Numbered from the stretch's first letter, positions 7,958-17,502 are shown. The stretch: DNA of 64,000 nucleotides from JAFAXD01 sp963833605 (GCA_963833605.1 CAWHYZ010000011.1:124001-188000); one strand, 5' to 3'. Numbers and translations are program-made. Notes: generated by a model from the sequence alone, not told the origin.

Positions 7958-9518
7958 CTAGATCTGCCAATTGTCCTTCGGTTTGTAGACGGCGTACTTC
8001 CACAACTCGTCCATGGTGATATCGCCGGCGCCGCGGAACGGTTTTGGCGGCGGCGGCGGATTGCCGCTCCGCATGGTGTCGAGCAGCTGCCCGATCAAAC
8101 TCAGCGCGTCGACCTGATCGTCGTGCCGGCCGTGCGGAAACGCCATCAGTTCGGCGCGGAACGCCGGCATCCAATGGGCGGCGGCCGGAAGATAGAGGTC
8201 CCCCGAGACCCATGCGGCCGGCGATCGATTGCGCCCGCGCCATCTTGTCGGAACGCACCGTGATCTGCCGGCGCACGGTGTGATAGATCGAACGGCGGCG
8301 CAGGGTTTCCTCCAGAAAAGGTCCGACGGCGCCGCGAATTTGCCCCGCCTCCTCGGCCCACATGACCGGCCGCCATTGCTGCATGAGCGCACAGGCGGCA
8401 TCGACCCAGGCATCGGATTTGGCCTGGTGCCGCCACAGATCGAGCACATACATGCGCCCGGCCGCATCGAGGCCGACCACGATGTGCACCGTGTAGTCGC
8501 CATGCTTTTCGCTCACCGCGTAATCGGAGGCGCCGTAGACCCGCAGCTGGTCGAGCGGCGGCATCACCTCACAGGTGTGCAGCCAATCGGCCTCGAAGAA
8601 GCTTCCGGTTTCGGGCGCGGGCTTCTGTTGATAGAGCGCGTTCCAGGTGCGCGGATTGCGCTCGTACTGCGCCCAGTGGCTGCGGGGAAAAAACTCGGGC
8701 CACAGATAGTCGCCGATCCGGCGCCCGAGCGGATCGTCCCGGCGATCGGCGCGCGCCGGAACGCAGAGAACATTCCAGTCGAGTTCGTCGCGACAGCGGA
8801 TGAGACCGGATTTGCCGGCCCAGTCCGCCGGCAGGATCGAGCCGGCCAGGTCGTCCTGGTGCCAGCGGGTCTGAATCAGAATGATCCAGCCGCCGGGCGT
8901 GAGCCTGGTCTTGATGTCGTCCTCGTAGGCGTCGCGCGTTGCCGTGCGAATGGCCTCCGAATTGGCTTCGTCGCGCCCTTTCACCGGGTCGTCGATGACG
9001 ATGCCGTCGGCGCGGTTGCCGGTCAGGCCGGCCTGGATGCCGGCCGCCATATATTCGGAGCCGTTGGTGAGCGCCCAGTCGTCGGCGGCGAACGCGTCGG
9101 CACTGACCCTGGTGTCGAAGATGCGGAAGTAATCCAGGGAGTTCGCGATGCAGCGGGCGCGGCGGCTGTGCCTACGGGCGAGCTCGCTGCTGTAGGAGGT
9201 GACCATCATGCGAAAGCCCGGCCGCCGCCCCATCGCATAGGTCGGCAGCACGGACGAGCAATAGGTCGACTTGGCGGAGCCGGGCGGCATCAGGATCATG
9301 GCGCGGCCCTGCGGCGTGTTGATCACCTGGTCGGCGGTGCGCAGCAGCAGTGCGTGATGGGGCGCGACCGCGGTTTCGATCGGGCTGAACAGCCACGCGT
9401 CCGGGTCCGGGCTCAGGGGGCGGCCGGGCACCTCGATGGCGTGGGTGAACTCGATCAGGCTATTGCGCGCCCGCTTCCGCCGCTGCTGCTCGTTTAAGAT
9501 CTGATTTAAGCTCCCCAT
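7958..9518 (-). pseudogene. terL: Phage terminase large subunit, single frameshift
   Basis: The ATPase-nuclease motor that packages phage DNA. ATG 9518 gives MGSLNQILNEQQRRKRARNS; the Walker A-like motif is MPPGSAKST, the Walker B region GIVIDDPVKG, the nuclease domain begins at VYGASDYAV, and the C-terminal metal motif is HDDQVDALSL. The last motif lies in another frame: one G too many in a G5 run (C5 at 8200-8204 on the plus strand) separates IAGRMGLG from DLYLPAAAHW. Removing that base restores an ordinary protein of about 519 residues ending KPKDNWQI, TAG at 7958. It overlaps the terS stop by 13 bases, as in normal phage operons. The lesion could be real or a homopolymer sequencing error. 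Confidence 0.85.
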
Positions 9519-9970
9519 CTTTTTTCTCCTTGAGTGAGACGTTGCTGGTTGATTTCGGTGGCGGCGTCGCCGGACGTGGCGCGCACGTTGTAGGTGGCGG
9601 GCGCAAGCTTGCCGGCGAGCCAGCGGCGGGTTTCGACGCGCAGCCGCGCCCGGCTCGGATGCTCGGGCGCCCCGGTCGGCGCGTGCGCCGGGCTCGCCTC
9701 GGCGCCGTCGGCGATCTCGAAATAGTCGTCGGCGACGCGGTCGGCGTAGAACGCGCAGGCACGCGCGCACCGGATGCGGAAGCGCTTGTTGTTGCTCGTC
9801 CAGATATCGAGCGTCGCGCGCGCCGGCATGCCGTCGAGCTCGGGCACGAGCCCGAGCGGCGTGCCGCCGCCGATCGCGTTGGCGATGCGCGCAGCGAGCT
9901 CGTCACTGTAGGCGGTGGGTCGCCAGAGCTGCGCAAGCGAATGCGCGGGCGGGAGCGGTTCTCTCGCCAT
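9506..9970 (-). CDS. terS: Phage terminase small subunit 1
   Basis: DNA-recognition subunit of the packaging motor. From ATG 9970: MAREPLPPAHSLAQLWRPTA, then YSDELAARIANAIGGGTPL, a helix-turn-helix-like segment around GMPARATLDIWTSNNKRFR, RCARACAFYADRVADDYFEI, and the C-terminal block SRARLRVETRRWLAGKLAPA. This order (YSDELA-ARI ... MPxRAT ... YARAxxxxAD ... SRLRVDTRKWLMSKLAP) is the usual small-terminase pattern. About 154 residues, intact, and its 3' end overlaps terL. An in-frame ATG at 10030 exists, but the conserved part starts at 9970. Confidence 0.8.
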   Translation of the reverse strand: MAREPLPPAHSLAQLWRPTAYSDELAARIANAIGGGTPLGLVPELDGMPARATLDIWTSNNKRFRIRCARACAFYADRVADDYFEIADGAEASPAHAPTGAPEHPSRARLRVETRRWLAGKLAPATYNVRATSGDAATEINQQRLTQGEKRWGA

Positions 9971-10091
9971 GTTCAGGTCACCGATGTTGTTAGGTTTGAA
10001 GCAGGATTCAGAAAACCAGAAACCGGTCATCAGTCATCAGAACGCGACGTTTGATCCCTGATTCTTTATTCCTGACCCCTGAAAGCAAAAC

Positions 10092-11125
10092 GCCCCGCGG
10101 CCGGTCGGCCCCGAGGCGCATTGATCAACGTTGGCAATCCGACATACGTGTTGCTTATTTTTTGTCAAGCGCTGATTTCTTTTCGACCTCCGATCAGCTT
10201 TTGCATTCGCGACGCGAAGAGACCCGTAGCCCGGATGGAGCGCGTCAGCGCGCAATCCGGGTCAGCGCTTCATCCCGGATTTCGCTTCGCTCCATCCGGG
10301 CTACATCCCTCAAGCAAAACGCCCCGCGACCGGTTGGCTGCGAGGCGCATTGATCAACGTTGGCAATCCGACATACGTGTTGCTTATTATTTGTCAAGCG
10401 GGACGTTCTTTTCGATCTCCGATCAGCTTTTGCGTTCGCGATGCGAACAGACCCGTAGCCCGGATGGAGCGCGTCAGCGCGCAATCCGGGTCAGCGCTTC
10501 ATCCCGGATTTCGCTTCGCTCCATCCGGGCTACATCCCTCAAGCAAAACGCCCCGCGACCGGTTGGCTGCGAGGCGCATTGATCAACGTTGGCAATCCGA
10601 CATACGTGTTGCTTATTATTTGTCAAGCGCTGATTTCTTTTCGACCTCCGATCAGCTTTTGCAATCGCCACCCGAAGAGACTCGTAGCCCGGATGGAGCG
10701 CGTCAGCGCGCAATCCGGGTCGGCGCTTCATCCCGGATTTTGCTTCGCTCCATCCGGGCTACATCCCTCAAGCAAAACGCCCCGCGACCGGTTGGCTGCG
10801 AGGCGCATTGATCAACGTTGGCAATCCGACATACGTGTTGCTTATTATTTGTCAAGCGGGACGTTCTTTTCGATCTCCGATCAGCTTTTGCGTTCGCGAT
10901 GCGAACAGACCCGTAGCCCGGATGGAGCGCGTCAGCGCGCAATCCGGGTCAGCGCTTCATCCCGGATTTCGCTTCGCTCCATCCGGGCTACATCCCTCAA
11001 GCAAAACGCCCCGCGGCCGGCCAGCCCCGAGGCGCATTGATCAACGTTGGCAATCCGACATACGTGTTGCTTATTATTTGTCAAGCGGGGATTTCTGTTC
11101 GACCTCCGATCAGCTTTTGCAATCG
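10092..11125. repeat. 229-bp tandem array, 4.5 units, with alternating unit types
   Basis: Unit starts lie at 10092, 10321, 10550, 10779 and 11008, exactly 229 bp apart; the fifth is partial. Each unit has (a) a GC-rich hairpin ending GAGGCGC, (b) TTGATCAACGTTGGCAATCC and a conserved GCTTATTATTTGTCAAGC element, and (c) a REP-like palindrome (TAGCCCGGATGGAGCG ... CGCTCCATCCGGGCTA). Units 1 and 3 carry GCTGATTTCTTTTCGACC while units 2 and 4 carry GGGACGTTCTTTTCGATC, so the array appears to have grown by duplication of a 458-bp dimer. On the minus strand parts (a) and (b) look like a promoter followed by an attenuator-like hairpin pointing at terS. Confidence 0.9.
10141..10168 (-). promoter_or_regulatory. 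Predicted phage promoter upstream of terS (repeated in each array unit)
   Basis: On the minus strand TTGACA (10168-10163) and TATGTC (10146-10141) are 16 bp apart. The -35 hexamer is inside the GCTTGACA...ATAAGC element. The same arrangement recurs in the later array units and at 17564-17591. A GC-rich hairpin with a T/A-rich tail follows at 10120-10081 before terS. Confidence 0.5.
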
Positions 11126-11280
11126 TAACCCAGGTTCGGAAGAGGATTCCTGAGCTACCCCACGCGGTGTCATCACCCGCTTGCGGTCGACGTAACCGGG
11201 CGGTTAGCCTTTGCGTCATGAGGCCCGGCCCGTTGCGCGCAAGACGCGCGGCGGGCCATCGCCAGAGCCGCCGAGAGGCC

Positions 11281-12591
11281 ATGTCCGCGACCTTGATGAC
11301 GACCAGGCGCTTTGCGCCGCTGTTCTGGTGCCAGTTCGTCCAGACTTTCAATGAGAATTTTCTGAAGACCTCGGTCGTATTCTTGGCTCTCCGCCAGCTT
11401 TCCGGGGCGGAGTCCGAATTGCTGATCACGCTCACGACTGCAGCCTTGCTGTTTCCGGTCTTCATCTTTTCGGGCCTCGGGGGACAGCTTGCCGACCGTT
11501 GTGACAAGGCCAAGGTCGCGCAACAGCTGATGTTGTTTGCGATTGGCGCTGCGGTCTGCGCTGCCGTCGGTTTCTGGTTGCATTCGATCTCGTTTCTGTT
11601 TCTGACGTTGCTTCTGTTCGGCCTCATCAGCACCCTCTTCGGTCCGGTCAAAGCCGGCATCCTGCCCGAGCTCGTGTCGCTGTCCGAGTTACCGGCCGCC
11701 AATGCCTTGCTCGACGGCTCGATCTTCATCGGGATTTTGGCCGGAATGATTGCGGGCGGGCTGGTTGCCAAGGACCGAACCGACGAGCTTTCGTTCATGA
11801 TCGTGTTGATGGTGATGGCGTTCGCGAGCTTCATGACCGCCCGGCAGATTCCCTCGACCGGGCACGCCGCGCACGAGGTCAAGGTTGACGCCAATATCGC
11901 GCGCTCGACCTTCGCGCTGCTGCGCGTCTTGAACGCGGACGCGCGGTTGTGGTGGACCTGTATTGTCTCGAGCTGGTTCTGGGCGCTCGCGGTGACCGTG
12001 GCCTCACTCCTGCCGCCGGTGGTCAAGACGGTGATCGGCGGCGACGACAATACGGTCACCGCTTTTCTGGCCGTGTTCTCGGTTGCGGTCGGCGTCGGCT
12101 CGGCGCTCGCGTCCTGGCTCGCGCACGGCCGCATCATTCTGTTCCCAACCGTCGTGGCGGCGGTGTTGCTCGGATTGTTTGCGCTCGATCTCGCGTGGAC
12201 CACATGGAACGTTGTTGCCGCCCACAAGGTCGGCCTTGCCGACGCCTTCAAGTCGCCGCACGCCCTGCGCATCGCGGCCGATTTCGCGGGGCTCGCTGTC
12301 GCAGGCGGCCTGCTGTTCGTGCCCGTATCCACCGCCGTCCTGGCTTGGGCAGAACCGGACAGCCGCGCCCGGGTCGTGGCAGCGATCTTTGTGGTCAACG
12401 CCGTCGCCATGACGGTGGTCAGCATCGCGGTGGCGCTGTTGCAGGAGGCCGGCGTCACCATGCCCATGTTGTTCCTGGCGATGGGGGTGGCGAACTTTCC
12501 CGTCGCCATCGCGCTCGCGCGCACGATGCCCACGCGCAAGCGCGCACCGGAACCCGTCGCCCGCTCCGCTGGCGATGACACCGTCGGCTGA
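11281..12591 (+). CDS. MFS transporter, lysophospholipid transporter (LplT/Aas N-domain) like
   Basis: 436 residues with about 12 hydrophobic segments. It begins MSATLMTTRRFAPLFWCQFV and QTFNENFLKTSVVFLAL, which is the LplT/Aas signature (F-x-Q-F-x-x-A-F-N-D-N-x-x-K), followed by the MFS loop GLGGQLADRCDKAKV and GPVKAGILPELV. In many alphaproteobacteria this domain is fused to PlsC and acyl-ACP ligase domains; here the frame stops soon after the last helix (ALARTMPTRKRAPEPVA), so it is either a free transporter or a truncated Aas. It would flip lysophospholipids across the inner membrane. It sits opposite to and inside the prophage, between the tandem array and a family A repeat. Confidence 0.7.
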   Translation: MSATLMTTRRFAPLFWCQFVQTFNENFLKTSVVFLALRQLSGAESELLITLTTAALLFPVFIFSGLGGQLADRCDKAKVAQQLMLFAIGAAVCAAVGFWLHSISFLFLTLLLFGLISTLFGPVKAGILPELVSLSELPAANALLDGSIFIGILAGMIAGGLVAKDRTDELSFMIVLMVMAFASFMTARQIPSTGHAAHEVKVDANIARSTFALLRVLNADARLWWTCIVSSWFWALAVTVASLLPPVVKTVIGGDDNTVTAFLAVFSVAVGVGSALASWLAHGRIILFPTVVAAVLLGLFALDLAWTTWNVVAAHKVGLADAFKSPHALRIAADFAGLAVAGGLLFVPVSTAVLAWAEPDSRARVVAAIFVVNAVAMTVVSIAVALLQEAGVTMPMLFLAMGVANFPVAIALARTMPTRKRAPEPVARSAGDDTVG

Positions 12592-12632
12592 GGTTGATGA
12601 GAACCACTTGCTGCATCGATGCGTTCTCTTGG

Positions 12633-12812
12633 CCACCCCACGTGGTGTCATCACCCGCAAGGGGCGCGTCGCGCCTGCGCGACAAGCCCCGCAAGCGGGC
12701 GATCCAGTAACCTCGAAGCCATCGATCCGCCGGGGAGTACTGGGTCGCCCGCCTTCGGGTCTCCATCGCGCGTAGCGCGATGGGAGCCCCTCGCGGGCGA
12801 TGACACCGTGGT
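12633..12812. repeat. Family A palindromic repeat, complete copy
   Basis: Outer arms CCACGTGGTGTCATCACCCG and GGGCGATGACACCGTGG; inner stems GGGCGCGTCGCGC / GCGCGACAAGCCC and CCATCGCGCG / CGCGATGGGAGCC; centre AGTACTGGGTC. It follows the MFS gene. Confidence 0.85.
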
Positions 12813-12877
12813 GACGATGTTATACTCAGCTCGCAAATTGAGTATAATTCGGTCGTCCTCCAATACAAGATCGCACC

Positions 12878-13081
12878 TCACAGCTCGCCTATGAGCTCCA
12901 GCGCCTGTTCGCGCAGGTCCGCCTTCAGGGCGCGCCTCGTGGGATAATCGCGGCGCGATACCTCCGCCACCAGGGCGTCGAGCTGGTCGGCCATCGCAAA
13001 CGATCGGGGCTGCGGTCGCGCGGCCGCGCTGCGCGCCGGCGCGCCCCCTGGCTTGCGGCCGGATTGCGGCTCGGGCGTCAT
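12878..13081 (-). CDS. Small Arg/Ala-rich phage-type protein
   Basis: 67 residues: MTPEPQSGRKPGGAPARSAA, a basic linker, then DQLDALVAEVSRRDYPTRRA, LKADLREQALELIGEL. The second half is a plausible amphipathic helix pair. ATG at 13081 lies 35 bases after the second small-terminase stop on the same strand. No family recognised; it could be a fragment. Confidence 0.4.
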   Translation of the reverse strand: MTPEPQSGRKPGGAPARSAAARPQPRSFAMADQLDALVAEVSRRDYPTRRALKADLREQALELIGEL

Positions 13082-13115
13082 CGCCGCGATCTCCGCGTCC
13101 GGCGGGAGTATTGCG

Positions 13116-13559
13116 TCACGGTGACGTTTCCTCCTCGGTCTCCACCTCCCGCGCAGCCAGGTGGCCGTAGGTGTGGGGGCCGAGCGCCGTCATCAGCCAT
13201 TTGCGCACGTCGATGCGCAGCTTCGCGCGCTGGACGTTCTCGCGATTGAACACCAATACATTTCCGGCCGGCGTTTCCTGCACGAGGTAGTCGTCGTCGC
13301 TGTCGTCGGCGATCGCGAGGATCTGTTCGGCAAAGCGATCGGCAACGACCTCGCGGGCGCGCGCATAGCCGGCGTGAAAATCCGCGTCCGCCTCCAGCCA
13401 TTCGCGCACCGTTCCCATGGTCGGCATGCTGGCTTGTGTGCAGATGTGGCGCAGCGTCTTACCGCTGGCGATCTCGCCGCAGATGTAGGCGCCCCAGGCG
13501 GGCGTGTAGGCGAGCGGGCGGGTGATGGCGGGGAGCGATGTTTGATTGGTGGACGTCAT
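13116..13559 (-). CDS. Phage terminase small subunit 2
   Basis: From ATG 13559: MTSTNQTSLPAITRPLAYTP, then AWGAYICGEIASGKTLRHIC, a recognition helix around ASMPTMGTVREWLEADADFH, AGYARAREVVADRFAEQILA, IADDSDDDYL, and AKLRIDVRKWLMTALGPHTY. All small-terminase blocks are present and the gene is intact (147 residues). It differs strongly from the copy at 9506-9970, so the window holds remnants of two packaging modules or a duplicated, diverged terS. It lies downstream of the portal gene, an unusual place. Confidence 0.75.
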   Translation of the reverse strand: MTSTNQTSLPAITRPLAYTPAWGAYICGEIASGKTLRHICTQASMPTMGTVREWLEADADFHAGYARAREVVADRFAEQILAIADDSDDDYLVQETPAGNVLVFNRENVQRAKLRIDVRKWLMTALGPHTYGHLAAREVETEEETSP

Positions 13560-13607
13560 GTTGGAGATCCTTTTCGTTGGTTGGTTGGTCGGAGAAATGG
13601 GCGCGTA

Positions 13608-13777
13608 CCCCACACGGTGTCATCACCCGCAAGGGGCGCGTCGCGCCTGCGCGACAAGCCCCGCAAGCGGGTGATCCAGTAATCCGCCAAGCTGCGGAGT
13701 ACTGGGTCGCCCGCTTTCGGGACCCCATCGCGCGAAGCGCGATGGGAGCCCCTCGCGGGCGATGACACCGTGGGGTG
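13608..13777. repeat. Family A palindromic repeat, complete copy
   Basis: Outer arms CCCACACGGTGTCATCACCC / GGGCGATGACACCGTGGGG; inner stems as in the copy at 12633-12812, to which it is very similar. It lies between the portal and the second small-terminase gene. Confidence 0.85.
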
Positions 13778-13805
13778 AGTTGGTTCAGGTCATCTCTGTG
13801 TTGGT

Positions 13806-15643
13806 TCACGTCATCTCCTTCGCCTGCTGCGCGGCCAACGCCGCGGCGCGCAGGTTGAGCGAGGCCTTTTCGGTTTCCAGGCGCTCGGCGTCCATCGCCA
13901 GCCGCGCGCGCTCGGCGGCGGTATGCGAGGCGAGCCGGATCTGCTCGAGTTGGTGATCGCCCGCAGCCTTGGCGGCCGCGATGGCGTTCTTGTCGCGCGC
14001 GATCTGGGCATGCGAGGCGACCTCGCGGGCGCGCAGCGCAAGCTCACCCGACGCCGCCGCGGGGGCACCGTCGGGCGCGCCCGGCGGCATCTGGGCGAGC
14101 GCCTCGAAGGCGTGCTCGATCGATTGCTCCAGCGGGCGCGCGACCCGAAAACCGCGGGCGGCGAACAGCGCGACCTCGCGGCAGAGCGCGGCAAGCGCCG
14201 GATTGCCCATGGCGAGCGGCACGACCTGCTCCAGCAACGGCACCATCTGCTGCAGGAACTCGACGCGCGCCTGCCTTTCGGCCTGCTCGTCGGGCGCGAT
14301 CGTCGAATCGGTCTCGATGTCGATGCGAAAACCGTGCGCCCCGTCCTGGCGCAGCAGTGCAACGGCTTGCTCGAACTGCTGCTGTCTGGCTGCGTTGGCC
14401 GCAACCACGGCCGGGGCGCGCGCCGCATCCGCGGGAACCGGCGCGAGCTGCGGATAGCCTGAGATCATGGCGATGGTCTTGGTGGAAAAATGCTCGGCGA
14501 TGACCGCGCCCATCAGGCGGACGAGATCGCGGGCAAAGCGCGCCACCTCCTTCTGCTGCGGCACGATGCGCCGGGTGGCGAAGTTGGCTTTGAGCTCCTG
14601 GGCGCCGAGCGTCTCGTTCGGGTTGGTCATGCCGCGCATGATGTCGCCGATGCCGGTGATCTCGTAGAGCGCAAGCTTGACGCGGTCGCGCGCGTTGTGG
14701 AGCTGGATCAGCGTCTCGGCGATCTGCCCGATCGGCATCCACTGGATCAGGTTGGCGAGGTTGCCCTTGTCGCCGAAGGCCGGCCAGTCGGCGACCGGTA
14801 TGAGCCGGTTCTCGCTGCCCTCGTCGATCAGCTGCGCGAACAGCTGCTTCTCCTCGCCCGGATAGATGCCGGAGACCTTGAGCGCGCGGGTGAGCCGGTC
14901 GATACGCGCGGTGAGCAGGTCGAGTTCGCGCGCCTGATCCTGGTATTCGATGTAGTCGGGGACCGGAATGCGCTTGTCGTTGCTGGTGGTGGCGAGCACC
15001 GGATCCGGATTGGGGAAGAAATCCGGCAGCCGCAGCGGATCGTCCGCTTCATCGAGGATGAGATCGGGCGTTGCGGGCGCATACCAGGTGACCCGCCGCG
15101 TCGCCTTGTCCCACACCTCATGCACCACCGCCTTCTTGTGAAGATCGGGCGATCCGTCCTCGCGCGTGAGTTCGCTCCCGCCTCTTGGAACATGGTCGAG
15201 ATTGACCGCCCCACCCATACAGCACCCGCGCCACGCCGCGACCGGGCAGCAGGCGGTCCTCCACCACGGCCCGCATGACGGCGTCGAAATTGAACGCGTC
15301 GAGCGCATAGGCGAGGCAGCGCTCGAGCAGGATGGCGGCGAGCCGGCCGACCGGATCCTGGTCGTGAAAGCGGCGCTCCACGTCGGGCTTGGGCGTGCGG
15401 GCGTAGAGCGTCGGCGCCAAGGTCTGCACGTTCGACCACAGAATGTTGAAGCGGGTGCCGAGGCTCGCCTGCGGGCGCTCGTCGCGATAGCGCTTGACGA
15501 TCTCGCGGGCGCGCCGGATCCAGACGCGCTCCTCCTTCTCGGCGATTTTCTCCTGCATCTCCCAGTAGGCGAACCTGGCCGCGTCGCCGCTGCCAAGATC
15601 CGCGCGGGTTTCGATGCGGCCGCCCGCGGCGGTGAGATCGGTC
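13806..15643 (-). pseudogene. Phage portal protein, frameshifted
   Basis: Forms the dodecameric ring through which DNA enters the head. ATG 15643 gives MTDLTAAGGRIETRADLGSG, YWEMQEKIAEKEERVWIRRA, REIVKRYRDERPQA, FNILWSNVQTLAPTLYARTP and VGRLAAILLERCLAYALDAF. Near 15205-15220 the frame changes; the rest reads HKKAVVHEVWDKATRRVTWY, RIPVPDYIEYQDQARELDLL, MPIGQIAETLIQLHNARDRV, ALYEITGIGDIMRGMTNPNE and TLGAQELKANFATRRIVPQQ, which are the diagnostic portal blocks. Family members carry about 60-70 residues (a DYVHW-type block) where the frame breaks, so a deletion seems to accompany the shift. The C-terminal 120 residues are Ala/Arg-rich coiled coil. Confidence 0.8.
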
Positions 15644-15671
15644 ATGATTGGTGTCCTCAGGGGTTCAACAC

Positions 15672-15865
15672 GGTTACCTCTCCCCGCTTGCGGGGAGAGA
15701 CGAAGAATCGTAGCCCGGATGAGCGAAGCGAAATCCGGGAACGGCCCGGCATCCGGGAAAAGCTGACCCCGCATTGCGCTTCGCTCCATGCGGGCTACGA
15801 AAGCCTGCACGGCGGCCCCCAAAGGGTCACCTCTCCCCGCAAGCGGGGAGAGGTAGGGCGCCCTG
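15672..15865. repeat. Composite REP cluster
   Basis: Two copies of the perfect hairpin CCTCTCCCCGC-(TT or AA)-GCGGGGAGAGG flank a family B palindrome (GTAGCCCGGATGAGCGAAG ... CTTCGCTCCATGCGGGCTAC). Family B is the same REP type as in the 229-bp array. The cluster lies between the portal and the tail-fibre-like gene. Confidence 0.75.
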
Positions 15866-15889
15866 CCGTAGGGCACGCGCGTTGTTTGC

Positions 15890-17180
15890 TCATCTCGTGA
15901 TCTCCACCAGCATGGCGTTGGGGATGCGGGTCGTCGGCCAGAGCGCCACGCGCTCGACGAAGCCGTTCCATGGAGCGCCGCCGGCCACCGACGACCCGAT
16001 GGCGAGCGCGGTCGGGAGGATGATTGCCGCGACCGCATGGGTCGTGAGCGCGCCCGCGGCGGCCGCAGCCTGGTCGCCGGCAGCGAGCGCGGTCGCGAGC
16101 CTGAGCGATTGGCCGACATAGCTCGTGCTCGACAGCTGGCCATTGTACTGGATGACGCCGCCGCGCTTGCAAAGATCATCCGGACGGCCGCTGTTGCCTT
16201 CCAGCAAAAGCTCGACGTAGTTGTTGGTGGTGCCGTCGTTGAGATTGATCAGTCGCGGCGAGCCGACCGAGGCGCCGGGATTGATCGAGCTCGTCCCCTG
16301 GGCATAGGCCGAGAACGCCGGACCGAATGCCAGGCCGGCGAGCGTGACCACATCGCCGGCGCGGGTCGCGGCCGCGCCAGCCGTGCGGATCGGCGAGGTG
16401 ACGAAGAGGCCGAGCTCCTGCTGCGGCCAGCCGATGCGCAAGGTGACGTTGATCGCCTGACCATTGCCTACGCCGACATTGAGCTCGGGCTCGACAAAGG
16501 CGGTCGACACATGGGTTGCGGTTCCGAGCGCGGCGTAACGCGCGAGCGCGGCGGTGGGGGTGAACGGGGGCCCGGCGGAGGCCGTGAGCGACGCGCCGCC
16601 GGCGTCGCGGAACTGGTGCGCGAACGACCAGGCGCCGACATTCGTGAGCGATCCTCCCGCGACCTTGATGAAGGCCGACATGGCCCAGGTCTGCCCGTTG
16701 GCGGCGGCAATCTGGGTATCGAACGCAAGCCTCTGGTTGCCGGTGACGTTGGGCGTGCCCTGAAAACGGATATCGACATAGTCGACGCCGAGTTCGCTCC
16801 CGGCGCCCATGACCGCAACGGTGATGCCGTTGGAGGCGCTGAAGTTATCCCAAGATGTTGGAAGGGCGCCCCCGGCCCCGACCGCTCCAACAACAATCCC
16901 TTGCGCCGAGTTGTTGCGGATGCCGTTGGTACGACTTTCCTCGATCATGAGTTCCTTGTCGGTACGGCGCAAAACATTGGCGCCGAACGGGAGCCAGTTT
17001 CCGAAGCTGTCGTCGGCATAGCCGGGCGAAGCGCGCGCGATCGCAACGCCGGCGGGCGGTACGCCGAAGCTGCGGCCATGCTGAAAATCAAGGTCGACGG
17101 CGGCGCCGCCGAGGACCCATGCGGGGGCCAGGTGCGGCGAGGCAACGCCGAGCGCACCGAGGCGTCCGAGGCGAAACATC
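15890..17180 (-). CDS. Phage tail-fibre/head-spike-like protein
   Basis: 430 residues from ATG 17180, intact. N-terminus MFRLGRLGALGVASPHLAPA; then VDLDFQHGRSFGV, IEESRTNGIRNNSAQG, and repeated beta-strand stretches such as YVDIRFQGTPNVTGNQRLAF, QTWAMSAFIKVAGGSLTNVG, LRIGWPQQELGLFVTSPIRT and NNYVELLLEGNSGRP. The S-R-T-N-G/N block followed by jelly-roll-like strands resembles lectin-type carbohydrate-binding domains of phage spikes. It starts 10 bases after the stop of the small gene at 17190. It is one of the few large prophage genes with no lesion. Confidence 0.6.
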
Positions 17181-17189
17181 GCGCGACGC

Positions 17190-17489
17190 TCAGCTGTTCT
17201 GGATGACTGCGATCCTGTCGCCCGGACGCACCTGGAAATACTCGGTCTGATTCGCCGCCATCCTGGCACTGCCGGCGGCCGCGATCGGATTGGCGCCGAC
17301 CGCGATCGAGCAGGTGGCATCGGTGTGCGCGCGAATGAAGTTGGTCGCCGGGTTGAACGATCCGCTCTGCGCCGACACGAGGCCGATGGCGAGCGTCTGC
17401 TCGGCGACCGGGGGCAACGGGGTTGCGGGCACGCCCTGTCCCTGGTCGCGGCCGATATTGGCGAATTCGGTGATGTAGAGAGTAGCCAT
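17190..17489 (-). CDS. Small phage protein, first gene of the fibre operon
   Basis: 99 residues: MATLYITEFANIGRDQGQGV, PATPLPPVAEQTLAIGL, SAQSGSFNPATNFIRAHTDA, and EYFQVRPGDRIAVIQNS. The composition is beta-rich without a signal peptide; it may be a head-decoration or spike-base protein. ATG at 17489 follows GAGGGCTTGCAAC. It begins a two-gene unit with the fibre-like gene and is preceded by a promoter and hairpin of the same kind as in the tandem array. Confidence 0.65.
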   Translation of the reverse strand: MATLYITEFANIGRDQGQGVPATPLPPVAEQTLAIGLVSAQSGSFNPATNFIRAHTDATCSIAVGANPIAAAGSARMAANQTEYFQVRPGDRIAVIQNS

Positions 17490-17502
17490 GTTGCAAGCCC
17501 TC

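Noticed and set aside
10121..11040. Three overlapping 153-codon open frames on the plus strand with near-identical proteins
   Set aside because: They are created by the 229-bp tandem repeat (the period is not a multiple of three but stays open across units); no ribosome binding site and the sequence is palindromic repeat.
10092..11125. Possible CRISPR array
   Set aside because: Units are 229 bp, nearly identical throughout with no variable spacers, and no cas genes are present.
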